A DNA stretch of 64,000 bases, taken from Nissolia schottii (taxonomy: Eukaryota; Streptophyta; Magnoliopsida; Fabales; Fabaceae). Below are positions 10,401-23,423 of the stretch, one piece after another (within the stretch, counting starts at the first letter, position 1; every line of letters starts with the position of its first letter). Both the position numbers and the translations under genes were made by a program. Under the pieces are notes generated by a model. The model saw only the letters and a program-made list of their open reading frames with translations, made no database searches and was not told the origin of the DNA. The stretch spans positions 14,396 to 78,395 of the forward strand of contig QANU01027813.1 in NCBI GenBank assembly GCA_003254905.1, written 5' to 3'.

Positions 10401-12802
10401 GGTGGCTCGGGAGGAAGAGGATTCAGTCTGCCAGGAGGAGGTTTTAGAGGAGGCATCCCAGAAGGGTTGGTTCCCACCCACAGGGAAGGAGCGTTCAGTT
10501 CGAATGATGATCCAGCAGCAGCTTTAAGAGCTCCTATCGATTGACTTTCTTGGACCGAGGTCTTCTTGTTGTCCACCAAATTATTACTTGATGATTGGAA
10601 CCTGAGTTTCTCCCCATTTACTGAATTTCCAAATCCATAACTAGAAGGACCTGTAGGATAAAAATCAATTTTGTCAAGACTAGAACAATTCATCAATAAG
10701 GAATCAGTCAATGATAATATGATATGTACCAATAGAGTAGTCACTCATGCTCAAGCTGAGAAGGGGTCTCTCATCATTTTTTCTAGCTCGACGAGTCTTA
10801 GAAAACCGACTGCAGAACAGAAAGAACAGTGCTGCTCCTATAAATGTCACCGATGCAGTTAAAACTACAGCAAGAACAACTGTTTTTTTATTACTATGCT
10901 TATCTGCCGGTTTACTAGTGTCAGAAGATGGAGGAGCAGAAATATCTGCAGCTGTTGGTGGTGTCAGTTGGGGGAAAAATGATGATGGTGGCGAGGGAGG
11001 ATGCAGAGGTCTAGGAACAACAGGCGCTGGAGCAGATGATGGGGCAAGATTGGGTCCAGGTGTTGGTGCTAGACTGGGTCCAGGTGATGGTGCTAAACTG
11101 GGTCCAGGTGATGGTGATCCAACTGCAGGGCTTGGACTAGGTGCTCCTGATATTTGTTGAAGCAAGACACGACCCAAATTTTTAGTCGGAGCACTGGATC
11201 TGGAAAAATACAATCCCATATAGGCAACATGCCAAATCTTGGAATCATCCTCTTCCCCTAAGACAAGTAATGGAAGATTGTTTTTTCTCAGACAGCAAAC
11301 AAAATTTTCCTTGAATTGAGAATGGCAAACAGTAATCAATTTTTGGATGTCTGCTTGCGCTAATGGTCGAATCTCTGAACCAATGCTATCAGAGCTAATG
11401 GACAATTCTTGTCGGAGGCATAAATCATGAACTTTCTCTTTCTTTAAATGAATTAAATTTTCCCAGCAAGTAGTCCATAGTACCTTAGCCTGCAGCCATG
11501 AAAACTTAACAAGTCTGAGTCTATCAATCCATTCTTAGCAATAATGGAGCACATATTATCAACCTTTCTGTATTCTCAAATCTGACAAATGATCATACAA
11601 CAATCAAAGCCCTCTATAATTTAATGATCTGTTGCCTTACCAATAATTATATGAGAAATTTTAGAAAGTTAGCTTAATTAGAGTGCATGCTCATGAAAAT
11701 CATGTGAAAGGTAATAGAATCTCAGAGTGCATTCTGATTGAAGTACAAGCATAAATGCATTCATTGATCAAGTTCTTGTGTTTCCCATGTAAAACTAGCA
11801 TACTTAAAAAAAAAATTGAAAAAAAATAAAAACCCTTCATTGTCAGAAGCTAATAGCATGCTGGAAAACAGTGGAAAATTGACAACTCTAGTCCTATCTC
11901 TGTGCTTAACGACTTTTCCACAAGAAAAAATGTTATGCAGAAGATAAACATAAAAAGTAGGACCTTCATCTTCTAGTCATCAATCTGCTAGAAAGTGTGA
12001 ACCAACAAAATTTTAGCTAAGTGAGAAGGAAAAGTGAGAAGCACTTGGATCTAATGAAAATAAGACGGCCTCTATTTGATTGATATCACTGACTGGCAAT
12101 TTTGAGCTTATTAGTCCGCGAAAAATGTTAGCAATGTTGCTACAATTTCTACTAGCTCTAGGGCCAAAATTTCATACAAAATTTCTTATTGTTACTTCCC
12201 ACTTCACATGGAAATCATGGATTTGGGTAACCATTTTAGCCGCATGTGTGAGGATGAAACCATGGTCAGACTAACCAGAGACTAGCATTTGGCATTCACT
12301 TAGGACAAAGCAGCAGAGCAACATGGCCACCCTCACCAAGGGATATCTGGTTTTAACAGCTAACAGCCTAATTGGGACGGACAAATGAAGGAAATGGTAG
12401 GGTAATACAAACAAGGTAATAAAAACAGGTTTCACACCAACATTCAAAGATCAGTGAAGACCCCAATCAAGGTAAGAAACACCATATTATTATTATTTTC
12501 ATAGGGAGTTCACTTAAAACCTCAAAATTTCTAAAGTTCCTATGGTGAGTTCACTTCCAAAATCTAAATATATACATAATAAAAAGAAGAAAAGAAATGA
12601 AAGCTACCAAAATCCAAATAACTAGTGAAGCAAGTCTCACCGTGCCCTCATCTAGCAATTCAGATGCCGGATCAAGCAGTTTTCTAACAAAGTCTTCCTG
12701 TGTTTCCTTCTTTTCTATAAAGCTGACTGCAGCCACAATAAGAAGAACCAAAAGAACACAAAAGCTAGCCTTTATGGCAACCATATGTCTTTGAATTCCC
12801 AT
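7408..12802 (-). CDS. Class I formin (FH1-FH2 actin nucleator), complete, six exons
   Basis: This is a membrane-anchored formin that nucleates and elongates actin filaments. Coding exons on the minus strand are 12641-12802, 10730-11489, 9894-10650, 9601-9803, 8912-9147 and 7408-8259. All phases join, giving 2970 nt and about 989 residues. In order it has an N-terminal hydrophobic signal (about residues 9-28), a Pro/Ser-rich outer region with repeated GPSLAP units, a transmembrane helix (about 257-280) followed by basic residues, an FH1 region with many PPPP tracts (exon 3), and an FH2 domain from [10 protein letters not shown] (about 534), including the [14 protein letters not shown] core, to a Ser/Asp-rich tail. 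This order is that of plant class I formins, FH3/FH5-like by memory. The first ATG (12800-12802) directly precedes the signal; a second Met six residues later is possible. Every splice site used is GT-AG. Confidence 0.93.
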
Positions 12803-13560
12803 TCCAAGCGCTTGATATGCTTCTCATTTCATCAAGACCTAAACCCACAAAAAATCACAACTCTACAGCACCTTCATCAACCATAAATATCCCCCCAAAA
12901 ATAAATAATAATTAATTTTTCGTCATCCACTACCAATCAAGTTCAACTCCTCCGCAGAATACTGCTATCACTGCCCTTGCAGACGCGAATTTTGCAAGAC
13001 CCACCAAGGGTTTTGGACCAAAATCAGAATCCCAAGATCAACCACAACGAAACTAATAAGCAAACCCCAATTTTTTTTTCTCTCCAAAATTTCCAACTTC
13101 TATTGAATCAGATCAAGTTCAATCAAAACCCCACCAGACAAATCAATCAAAAACCAGCTCCAGATAAATAAAAAGGGGTTCAAGCATCAAAATCAGAAAC
13201 TGCCCCCAGGAACAAAAACTGCCCGACCAAACCCGTTGCTGCAAATGTCAGATGCAAATGCAAACTCAAACTTGAGCTACTAAGAGAGATTCAAGAAAAT
13301 GGACTTTGCTTATGACAGGATCCAAGGGAAGCAGCGACCTGTTGACCGCGAAAAGTTGAACGTTACAATGTTTTTCTTCCTTCTTTTTTTTTTCCTTTTT
13401 TTCTTTGCAGGAAGAGTTTAGAAATGGCAAAGAAAGAGACCGAAAAGAAAGACTTTTACTAAATGAAAGTTTGAATGGAAGTTTCTTAGCGGAAGGGAAG
13501 ACAGGAAGACACAAACCCTACGCGTAAAAGGCCGTCCTAGAAGCAATGACTCACGAATTC
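12803..13560 (-). promoter_or_regulatory. Formin 5' flank and leader region
   Basis: This is the region upstream of the formin start codon. It contains CT/GA-rich leader-like sequence around 13060-13090 and 13370-13410. No distinct TATA box or core element was identified with confidence. A minus-strand frame at 13266-13514 has no recognisable domain and is not called as a gene. Confidence 0.35.
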
Positions 13561-13697
13561 TGACATTCGCTGGCTGACAGTGGCTTTTCTTCTCATGCTG
13601 GTGCTATGCGATGCTATCCTTCATTTTGTTAATTAGTAATTTAATTTTTCTTTGATATTCTTAATAATTAAGATTTTAATAAAACTTAATTTTCACC

Positions 13698-15340
13698 CCC
13701 ATTTGGAACACTAATATGAGATATAATTGAATTCAATTCTGAATTCATTTGAATTTTTAGGTTTTAAGTAAACAAGTAAATTAAATAATTGAATTCAATT
13801 ATATTATTTAAAATGCCTATAAAATTTAATTTATTTTATATGAAATGAGTAGTACCCATTTAATTAAGAACTCTTACTCATTTCTCTTTCTCCTATTTTT
13901 TTTTTCTAGAAATCTGGCTGCCGCTTCCCTTGTGTTAACCGGAAAAACTCGCGTCTTTGCAAGCTGCAACCACAACACACAAAGTGACAAAAATTTCAAA
14001 CCTTTCATAACCTAACCACCATCACCTAATCTCTCAACCCTTTACCATCGGCGCCAAACTCAAGTGCACAGTGGTAGTGGCATGGAACGAAGGGGGTGAA
14101 TTAGGACTTCGCGGTGGAGGGCTCTTGTTGTAGTGCAATTCAACCTTAGCAAGGGCACGCTCTCAATCGTGGAAAGGTGTTGTTGTGTCACTCTCGGCAG
14201 TGATGGCTTGAAGACGCAACTAGGATGAACGACACTAAGGCAATGCACAACAGAGGTGTCTTACAAATAGGACAGAGGTTGTTGGACACGACTATTATGC
14301 ATGGAGGAGTGACCATGAACAGAGGCATAAACGAGTTCCAATTCACGAAGAGAAAGGGGAAAGACTAAAAATGTGCACTCAAATTGGGTGGGTCATGGAA
14401 GGACATTTTCGATTTTTCCTATTTTGAGTCGAATCCATCAATAATTGAATTGCAAATGAAACCTAAATGAATCTTAGTGTGCATTTGGCGTCCAGAATTA
14501 GAGCTTGGAATTAGAATTGAACCTCTCAGTTCCAATTTTTGTGTTTGGCGTAATATATGGAATTGGAATCATAATTTCACAACTAAATTTCATGGAATTG
14601 TAAAACAACTAAATGAGCTCCTTTCAATTCTTAACTCATACCATGAGAATTATCAATTCCAAACTAATTAAATTTCTTTCTCCTCATTAAAGTTTATATG
14701 ATTCTTTCTCTCTCATTTATTTGTTTGTAAATCATATTTATTGAAATTTAATATATTTATAAAATATTATAATATATATTTTTAAATTTGTATAAATGAA
14801 TAATTTTTTAAAAAATTATTTAGTACAAAAATAATCATTTTATAAATTAATCATTTTTATAAATAATAATTAAAAAATTATTATAATAAAAAATAATAAT
14901 AATTAAAAAATTATTATAATAAAAAATAATCATTTTATAAATGAATAATTATTTTCAAAAATAATAAAAGTATTATTATAGTAAAAAAAAATATTCTATT
15001 AATACTTTCATCAATTTAATATTTTGAATCACAAATTCAAATTTAAAAAATTTATATTAAGTTTAGAATTACTATTCAAGATCAAATTTTTTAGCGTACC
15101 CAAACATATAATTTAAGATTCTGTACCAATTCTAATTATTTAGAATTGGAATTAAATTTATAATTCTACATTATAATTCCAATTCCGACATCTAAATGGA
15201 TCTTTATTTACTTGGGGTAAAATGAAGAAATTTAATTCTTCTCACATTCAATTTTGTGCTATTAATATGTATCAATTCAAGGAATTGAATTTCAATTCTT
15301 GAGAGAATTCAATTCCTAAGCATTTCAAATAGGATGTTTT
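13698..15340. mobile_element. Nested MITE-like elements rich in GAATTCAATT
   Basis: The outer ends look inverted: CATTTGGAACACTAATATG near 13698 against the reverse complement of the right end, CTATTTGAAATGCTTAGGA near 15340. Both are followed by AATTGAATTCAATT blocks. Inside, a second pair occurs: TGCATTTGGCGTCCAGAATT near 14482 and, reversed from the right, TCCATTTAGATGTCGGAATT near 15200. The inner part (14700-15120) is extremely AT-rich. No transposase is seen. Limits are approximate; the 13870-14470 part looks like ordinary sequence and may be passenger DNA. Confidence 0.5.
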
Positions 15341-17400
15341 TAGAGCTGGGTATGCGAGTTAGCCTGATCCGCAATGAATAAAAAATAAACAGACTAGATC
15401 GATTGGGCTACAAAATAAATGGATAGGAAATTACCTAGGTCCACATCCTTATCACATAGCTCGCAGGATCTGCGGGCCAACCCCCATAAGTTTTTTTTTT
15501 TGTATTTTCAATTAGAATTTAAAATTTTAGTCTTAATCCATGAATAATAAATTGAAATATGACCAAAAATATCATTCTCAATCTTGATTAAAAGGAAATA
15601 TCATGTTAGGTTAAGCTTGGATGTTGGGTTTTTTAAAAAAAAAAAAAAACTACATGTTGCCCATTTTTGTAACACTTTAACTAGATAAATACGCTTAAAT
15701 TGTATTTAATTCTCAATAGTTGTCACATTTTAGTTTTCCTTACTAATTGACTAAGCTTGGTAAATACTTATTTAGAAAATATGAAAAAAATTTGAACTTT
15801 TTGAAGGAAATCATTTTAGAAAAGTGTGAGCCATACTTTGCATAATGTTAACAATCATAAGGCATGAGTGCACATAATGAAACAGAATAACATACGGACA
15901 TACACACCAAGACGTACATAAATACTTAACAAAGAGATGGTATCTTCTTCTATAAATAGAATCATTCCCAAAGTGTTTAGACTTGATAATTCACTCAAGA
16001 GCTTGAAGGTTCAACTTCTGGCGAGACTATTCGCTCTACTTTAATATTTTGTTTGTGGGGAAGTAGTGTCACCATATAGGGTGTCAACTCCATGCTGTTA
16101 GATTGTTTTGAGTCAGTCAGCAGTGCCATTTGAGTTCCTATCGAACTCGCGAGGGATGACAATCAATCTTCAAGGTGAGTAGGTTGTTGCTCATGGCTTA
16201 TTTTAACCATTATATTATGTTCATATTTGTAGCATGATTTAGAAATTTATAGAAATTAAGGTTTTGATTTATGAAAACTAGTTTTATGACGTTCATGATT
16301 TATGAAATGATGTTTTTAGAAAATAATGATTTATGAAAAGATTTGCACAAACATTCATTTGAACTTTTTTTTTTTGGAAACATGTTTTATTTATGAAAAT
16401 CCTATTTACCGTTACAAATGTCATGAACTTATTTACAAAAGAGTTTATAAAAGGATTTTAGAAAGTCATGAAAACCTATTTACGAAGACAAAAAACCATT
16501 CTCTTATTGCATAAAGATGATCATGTTGCATGTATCTGTTCATGGATTTCAAATGTTATGATCATGTCAGTCATTTTAGTTATCAGTTATTTCAGTTATC
16601 AGTCATCATGTTCATGCTATTTAAATTGTTTTCATAGGAGTGAGATCTAGGATATAACTGTAAGTCAGCAACAATATACATTGATCTTGGTATACCATGT
16701 AAAATCATCATGTAGAATAAGTTGAAGTCATATAGAATAATTATTGTAAGGTTGTGAAGCCTGGACATAGGCAGTCCATGAGGCCCAATGTCATTTATCA
16801 TGTAGAATAAGGAAAGACCATGAGGCCTGAACATCAGCATATATAGCTAGACAGTATCGTTCGGGATCCATTTATCTAGATACTTCCCCAAAATGCTATT
16901 CATTTTAATTTTTTCATGAAATCTTTATTATTAAGTATTTTGATATAATGTTTTCACATGGTAAGTATTATATGTATTGTTTATGCATGTCCATGTTTCA
17001 AAATGTCTTGTGGATAATTGCTCGCTTATTGAGGCTCTCCCTATAGTTCTCGTCATTCAACTCTCCTTCCAGTTACATGTTAAGATGTAGAAGAAATTCA
17101 TGGAGGACATGGTTAGTTGTAGCAACGTTAAGATTCTTGAGTCAGCAATCACCTTGAGATGAAGCTATCCATAGGATCATGTTAGACTTTATTTTTTATA
17201 TTTTATAATCTTGGCAGTGTCAAGAGTGTTCTAGTTGTACACAACCGGGATCTTTGGACAGTCCCATATTTTATCAAATATATTTATGTTCATTTTAAAG
17301 AGTTTATTTATGTTCATTCAGAAAAATATTTTAATTATTTTTAATTAAAGTTTAAAATGCATATTTTTATGAAAAAACGTTCTCAAAGGCTTCCGTTTCA
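15341..17400. other. Gene-free stretch
   Basis: AT-rich sequence without a recognisable gene. The part at 16230-16480 repeats TTATGAAA-type words. Short frames do not resemble any family I know. Confidence 0.45.
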
Positions 17401-20025
17401 TGCCAGTCACAATTTTTGAGTCGTGACATTTTGGTCGTGTAGGTTACGCGCCTCCATGTGCCTCGTAAACTAATGCCGTTAGGGAACCGATCCTGACGTA
17501 GCAAGGTTGGGAGCCAATCTTCCCTTAACCAAGGTTAGGAGTCCGTCCTACCTTGACCAATGTTGAGAGTCAGTCTCTCCTCGACCCATCATATGGAGGT
17601 GGACAAATCCAGTTACTAGCTAGTAACCTACGTAGTGCACCATATCTAGTTATTGGTCATCTGAGTGACATCACAGATTAGCTAGGTAAGTTGTGTAGAT
17701 ACACCGTAAGACCTCATATCAGTTTAGTAAGTAGGATTCCTGAGCACTGTAAGGCCTAATATACTGTTGAACAGATATTATTTTCAGCATTCTTGGTATT
17801 TTTGTGATAATTAGTTATTGATTTACAATTATCATTGTAGTGATTTCAACTACCCTTATGTTTGAGTATGATTATTTAGTTGTTGCTTAATTTCTATATA
17901 TATTGTTGCATTTATGACATAGTTGCATGTGATGTGAATGGTATCGTGGTACCCATTTTAGTTTAGTAGCCAGTCCAGATAGAGGCATGATCTTTCATGC
18001 TAGTGTCCATTATCATTTCAATTATTTTATCAGTTGTAAACAGATTATTAGACATCTAAATTTATATTCAGTTACGCATGTTTAGATTTTTAATTAAATG
18101 ATTTATTAATTAAATAAAACGAGTGTTTACTTAGCCAACAAGCTTCCTAGGACCTATAGTCCTACTTGTGGTCATGACCAGATTTTGGGTCGTAACAATA
18201 ACCAAAACCCTAACTTAGTTAAAACATGTTCTTTTCCAAAACTTTCCAACGTCAAAGTTACTTCTTAGTTTATGAAGGTTCCACAAACTCACGTTTTTAA
18301 AAAACACAATCCTTAAGGCCTAAAATCCTAGATGGTCAAATTCTCAATAAACCAACACAACTTCTATTTCTTTGATTTTCAACCAAAACTCTTTTCACAA
18401 ACACGTCTTAAAATCTTTTAAGGATTCCAAAAATACTAACACTTTTCAAAAACAAAAACCCTTTACCTTAAAATTCTAGGTTACAGAATCCACAACAACC
18501 AAAACACAAGTTCCATTTCTTTGATTTTCAACAAAATCTCTTTTCATAAACCATTTTTAGTAAGTTTCAAGAACTATGAAAACATAAACACTTTTTATAA
18601 AAAAAAAAAAAAAACTCTTCCTAGCCCTAAAACTCTTCTCAAAACTGAAACCACAAAAAAAAAAACACAAGTTTATCTTCTTATTTTGATCTCATCCTAA
18701 GACTCACATCATAGTTTGTGCTTAGGATAGATATGGATCATGTGATCATCATCAAACCTCAAAACAAATCTAAGAACCCTAAAAATCTTCCTAAACCAAA
18801 ATGGACCATGGGGACAATTTCTCATCATAAAACTCATTTTTTTTGACAAAATCCTATTTCACAAAAAGGGCTTAGAATGTGACAAGAAAACCAAAAACAC
18901 TAATAGAATGAAAAATATCCTAAGAGGGACATAAAATTCACTAAAGGACAGCAGCTACACAAAGAAGAAAATCGCACTTTTAACATCAAACACTATCATG
19001 AAAAAGCTTTTAAAATCTTACAAGGAACCCAAAAATACAACTACAATAAGAAACAAACAAGAAAAGCTCTAAAACCCTAATCATGGCCGAAATTCAAAAA
19101 GGTTGCACCGGGTAAAATTACACTTTTCTTAAAGGCAAGGAAAACTCAAATCCAATGCTAGAATCAAAATCAAACCTAGGGAAAAAAAGAACCCATGATA
19201 GACGAAATTTTCCAAGACTTTCATGGACAAGAAAGACACATTTTCTTGAGGAGAAAATCAAGAGGAAAACAACTATAAAAACATTGAGGACATAACTAAA
19301 AATTCTAGCACATATGTGCATAGAAAACTCACCTAAATGAAAATTCAAGAGGAATGTGAGGGTTTAACTTTTGTGAAGGAAGTGAGTTAATTTGAGGAGT
19401 TTATGATGGTGGAAATAGAGGAGGAGGTTCGGTTTGGGGTGGTGGTGTTCTTGGTGGTTATAGAGTTTTTTGGTTGTGTTCTTTAAAAAATTTTAGAGAG
19501 ACAAGAGAGAAATTGGAAAAGGAGGATGGAGAGAGCTTTCTTTATCTTGAGAAATAATGAAGGAATGAAATAATTATGGAGAGAGTGGATGAGGAGTAGG
19601 CCTCGACTAGTGGAGGAAACAGAAGAGAGGATTTGACATTCTCTACATTGCATGATTTGAGGTGCCTTGGAAAACTAAAAAGCGACTTTTTAACTTTATT
19701 AGGTTATATTGAGATCATAAAAGTTAATTATAATAGAATAATTTGAGAATGGGTCTCACATATGTCTCTGATTTTCGAAGACCTCAGGCACAGACATAGT
19801 TGGGCCTAAAGAAAAAGTAGGTCAAAACCTAACTTTAAACTATAACTCCAATTCGCGAACCATTAGAAGTTCTAGGATTTATGAGAAAGAAAGAATAATA
19901 TTATTTTATAATATAATGTGATTGTTTGATTTAAATGTGTGCCTAATTAAAAATATAATGCTAATCTTTACTCACTGTATCGAAAGATAGTACTTTGAAT
20001 AACAAAAGGTGGGATGTTACAACTC
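17400..20025 (-). mobile_element. Remnants with gypsy-type LTR ends
   Basis: Three places carry the end motifs of plant Ty3/gypsy LTRs when read on the minus strand: TGTCACGACTCAAAA near 17427, TGTTACGACCCAAAA near 18198 and TGTAACATCCCACC near 20020. No gag or pol coding sequence is visible between them, so these look like solo or truncated LTRs, old and broken. Exact limits and pairing are uncertain. At 18210-18620, words such as TTTCTTTGATTTTCAAC recur. Confidence 0.35.
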
Positions 20026-23000
20026 TGACATAAATAAATAATGGAGTGACCGACCGGTTGAGCCCATTAAACTTAGCGGTTACGTGGGACGGATAAAAAA
20101 AAACTTGCATTTAAACCAACAAATTAATTGGTTCTAACCCGTGTAGATTGAGCAATTTACAGTCGTGGTCCATATACCCAACTCTAACTGTTTGATATTT
20201 ATAATAATTATGACTTTTTTTTCAATAGACCTTATTGTAATATACTTTTGGTGTAATTTTTTTTTTCAATTATTTAATAATGTATTATTAAGTTCATGTC
20301 CTTGTTACTTTGGTTTTTTTTTTTTTTAAGTTTCTTAACTTAATCATTTCATCTAATCTCTTGAACGAGGTATTTATAGGATCCCATTTGTAATCTTATT
20401 TTGTACATCAAGTTAAAGTTATTAACGAAATCTAACCGAGTTCAATTTCGTTCATCTCCATTTTACTACCTTGCTTGTTTGGTTTAAGTCAATGCTTATC
20501 ATTAAATCATTTGATAATCCTTTCTCTTGGTATTAGTCGATTACATCAGTTCAATTTGATTATTAAAATTATAAGGTTATTATTAGACTAAGCAATTTCA
20601 AAAATTTTGAACCCCCATATTTCACACACCGGCCAAAAATATCCCAACAAATATAAACATGTTCTATTAGTAAAGATTGTGGAGTGTAGGTTGATGAGAT
20701 ATGGGTTAGGGGCTCAAAAGAAATAAAGGAAAAAAAAGGAAAAAATTGTGGAGTATTGGGTCTTAGTTCGGGTGGCCATAGGTTTAATCATATCTGCCAA
20801 AAGACTGGGTTTTGTTTTGGTCAGCTAAACAAAAAAATAATAATAATTTGAAAAAATACACTGCATTTTTTCTTTGCCCAAAAAATCATACTGTTTTTCC
20901 GAAACGGACAGCACTTTCCTTTGTCCAAAAATAATGGTCCAAACAAAATATCACTCGTTCATGACTTCAACTTGGATTTGCTTTGAGCCTTCTTTCTCTT
21001 CAGCCCATTTTGAGAACAACACCATGCCTTATGGTATTACTTGGGTCAATCTTTTTGTCATATTATTCGGACTTTCACACCAAAGTATCTCTATATTTCC
21101 ATCATTGAGTTGCTTGATGATCCCATCATTGAGTTGCTTGATGACCAAAAAGGAAAAAACAAACATCATTTAGACTGCGACCAAAAATAAAATAAAATCA
21201 TTCAGACTTTTGCTTATTTATGCTCTCTAATTAAATAATGCCAATATTAGTGTGAGTTCAGGACTCCAGGTAAATGTCGTAAACATGATCATCGAAAAAA
21301 GAAAATGCTGGAGACATGATAATGATCTTGGTCCCATTAGTTTGAGAAAGTTTTATGTTGCAATGAAAGCTATATGTACAACCTCATACAACTATTTTGG
21401 TAAACAAGATGCAATGGATATTGGTCACGAAAGCACAAATGATGTGCGTATCAGAATTAACAGGCCAGTTTATAAACGTATTCTTTTGGTCAATTACATG
21501 AACCTCAGCATCATGATGCTCAGTGATATATAATATAACAGGAAACTTTAAGAAAATATAAAATTGCATCCTTAATTTTAGCTATAACTTTTGTTTAGGT
21601 AATAAGCATTTGATATAACAAATGGAATAAAAAAAAAAGAAACAAGGTGTCGTACTTGATCCAAATCTTGGAACTATGTAAGGATAAAAATAAACAAAAG
21701 TATACACCACGGGACACATCTGTGCATTCTTCTTAAGCATGTGGGATTCAGTGAGAACGGGACATACCACTCCAACACAGCACTCCATGCCTAGACAACC
21801 ATAATACATTCTCCTTATTCTCTCTCTCCCAGTTGCACATCCACATGCCATTCCCTACTACCAAACAAAAAGAAGCGTTATCTTGTTTGCACGTTCCAAT
21901 AATTTCTTTTCCAAAGTGAGGCAAACACAGTACTTACCAGAAAAATAACTTCTCGAGAAGTTAGAAGCATAACATATTAACTTCTTCGTAAGCACCTGAA
22001 ATAACTTTGTGAAAAGTGAAAAAGTTATACAACTAATTTGACCCAAACTAGTAGATAAAAAATTTATGACTTTTTGGCTATTTAAAAGTTGAAAAATGGT
22101 ATAAGCTCCGTTATACAAACGGGCTTCTAAGACTAATTAACTTGTGGCTTCACGGTGAAAATCTTTGTATTTTTTAGTGGCATTAAGAAAGGTCGCATTA
22201 CCATATGGTGTTGGCACAAATGGACTAGAAATATCGCTGAATAGCTGAGATCTAACCACTAAGGCTTTGTCTGAGAGTTAGGAGAAAAATGAAATGAAAG
22301 AAGACAAGGGGGAGGAAGGGGAGGGAAAGGAGTTCGGAGGTACTCATATTATTTGAGAGTACAAAACAGAGTAGGGAAAGAAAATTGAGAGATTGTAATT
22401 TATTTTTACTCTACACTAAAACTAATTAAGAAGAGTAAAGTAGTAAATTTACATTATAGGAGGAGACTTATAATGGGAGGAGGGTGAGTTAGAGATTAAA
22501 ATGATTCTTAAATCTCAATCATAAAAAAAAAACAAAGAAACAGTAAAATTATTTTTATAAAATTAATTTTATAATAATTTATATAATATTTTAATAATTT
22601 TATACCTAACTAATTACAAACTTATCCGCTCATTATTTTTTTTATTTTCTTATTCATGTCATTCTTCCTAATTCTTGTCACTCTTCTTCAACCCTCCTCC
22701 TGGCACCCCCATCGACTTTGCCCAACCACCCTTGGCGGCGTCAAGCCACCACCATTTAAAAACTCAACACATTTGAAAAGCTAGTACCAATAACTACAGC
22801 GAAAAGTCAACAACAAATCTAAAATAGGAGAACCCAGACTCAATAGCTCTAATAGTGACAATTCCACAGAACAATCTTCATCAGACCTCAAATTATTGAT
22901 TCGACTACAACCAAGTAAAAATCACGATGACGAAACCAACACTAGACTAGATATCTGCAGTAACAGAGCCAAGCACTTAGAAGAGAACTGGGTCACCAAA

Positions 23001-23420
23001 GGTTGCAAGACGTAGGGGAAATAATTGTCATCAGGCGAAAGAATAACACCAAAGAATAGCACTGAGGAGCGCAAGGAAGATGCCTAAAGCGTAGGGGAAG
23101 AGCACCTGAACTAAGAGGAAAACACCTTATAGCTTCGACAAAGGGCGTTGGATAGCGTATAGCAAAAAACACCTTGCGACGCACAGTCACTCTACAACCC
23201 TAGCAAAGTACAAGCAAAATATATTTATTCCTCAAATAATTCTCCCACTTAGTACTAACTTGCACTTAAGAGGATAACTCTACAAAATAAAAATTATTTA
23301 TTCCATAGATGTTTATGAAGTAAACCTGCAAATTGGTCCTCATTGTTGACAAAATCAGTCAAATCAATCCTCAATGCTTCAAATCTTTCAAATTCGTCCC
23401 TGATGTTGCCAAACGTCAGT
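20026..23420. other. Gene-free stretch
   Basis: No gene is recognised in this 3.4-kb stretch. Several frames of 60-100 codons exist (for example 20874-21173 and 21252-21533), but none shows a known domain or a splice-connected extension. A purine-rich tract (GGGGAGGAAGGGGAGGG-like) lies near 22308-22330. Confidence 0.45.
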
Positions 23421-23423
23421 CAA

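Noticed and set aside
13266-13514. 82-codon minus-strand frame upstream of the formin
   Set aside because: No domain, no signal match and not in a position to splice in frame to the formin signal exon; it is probably leader or flank.
17424-18197. A single solo LTR with TG...CA ends
   Set aside because: Ends fit the TG...CA pattern in the plus sense, but no target duplication was found, and the end motifs read better as two separate minus-strand starts.
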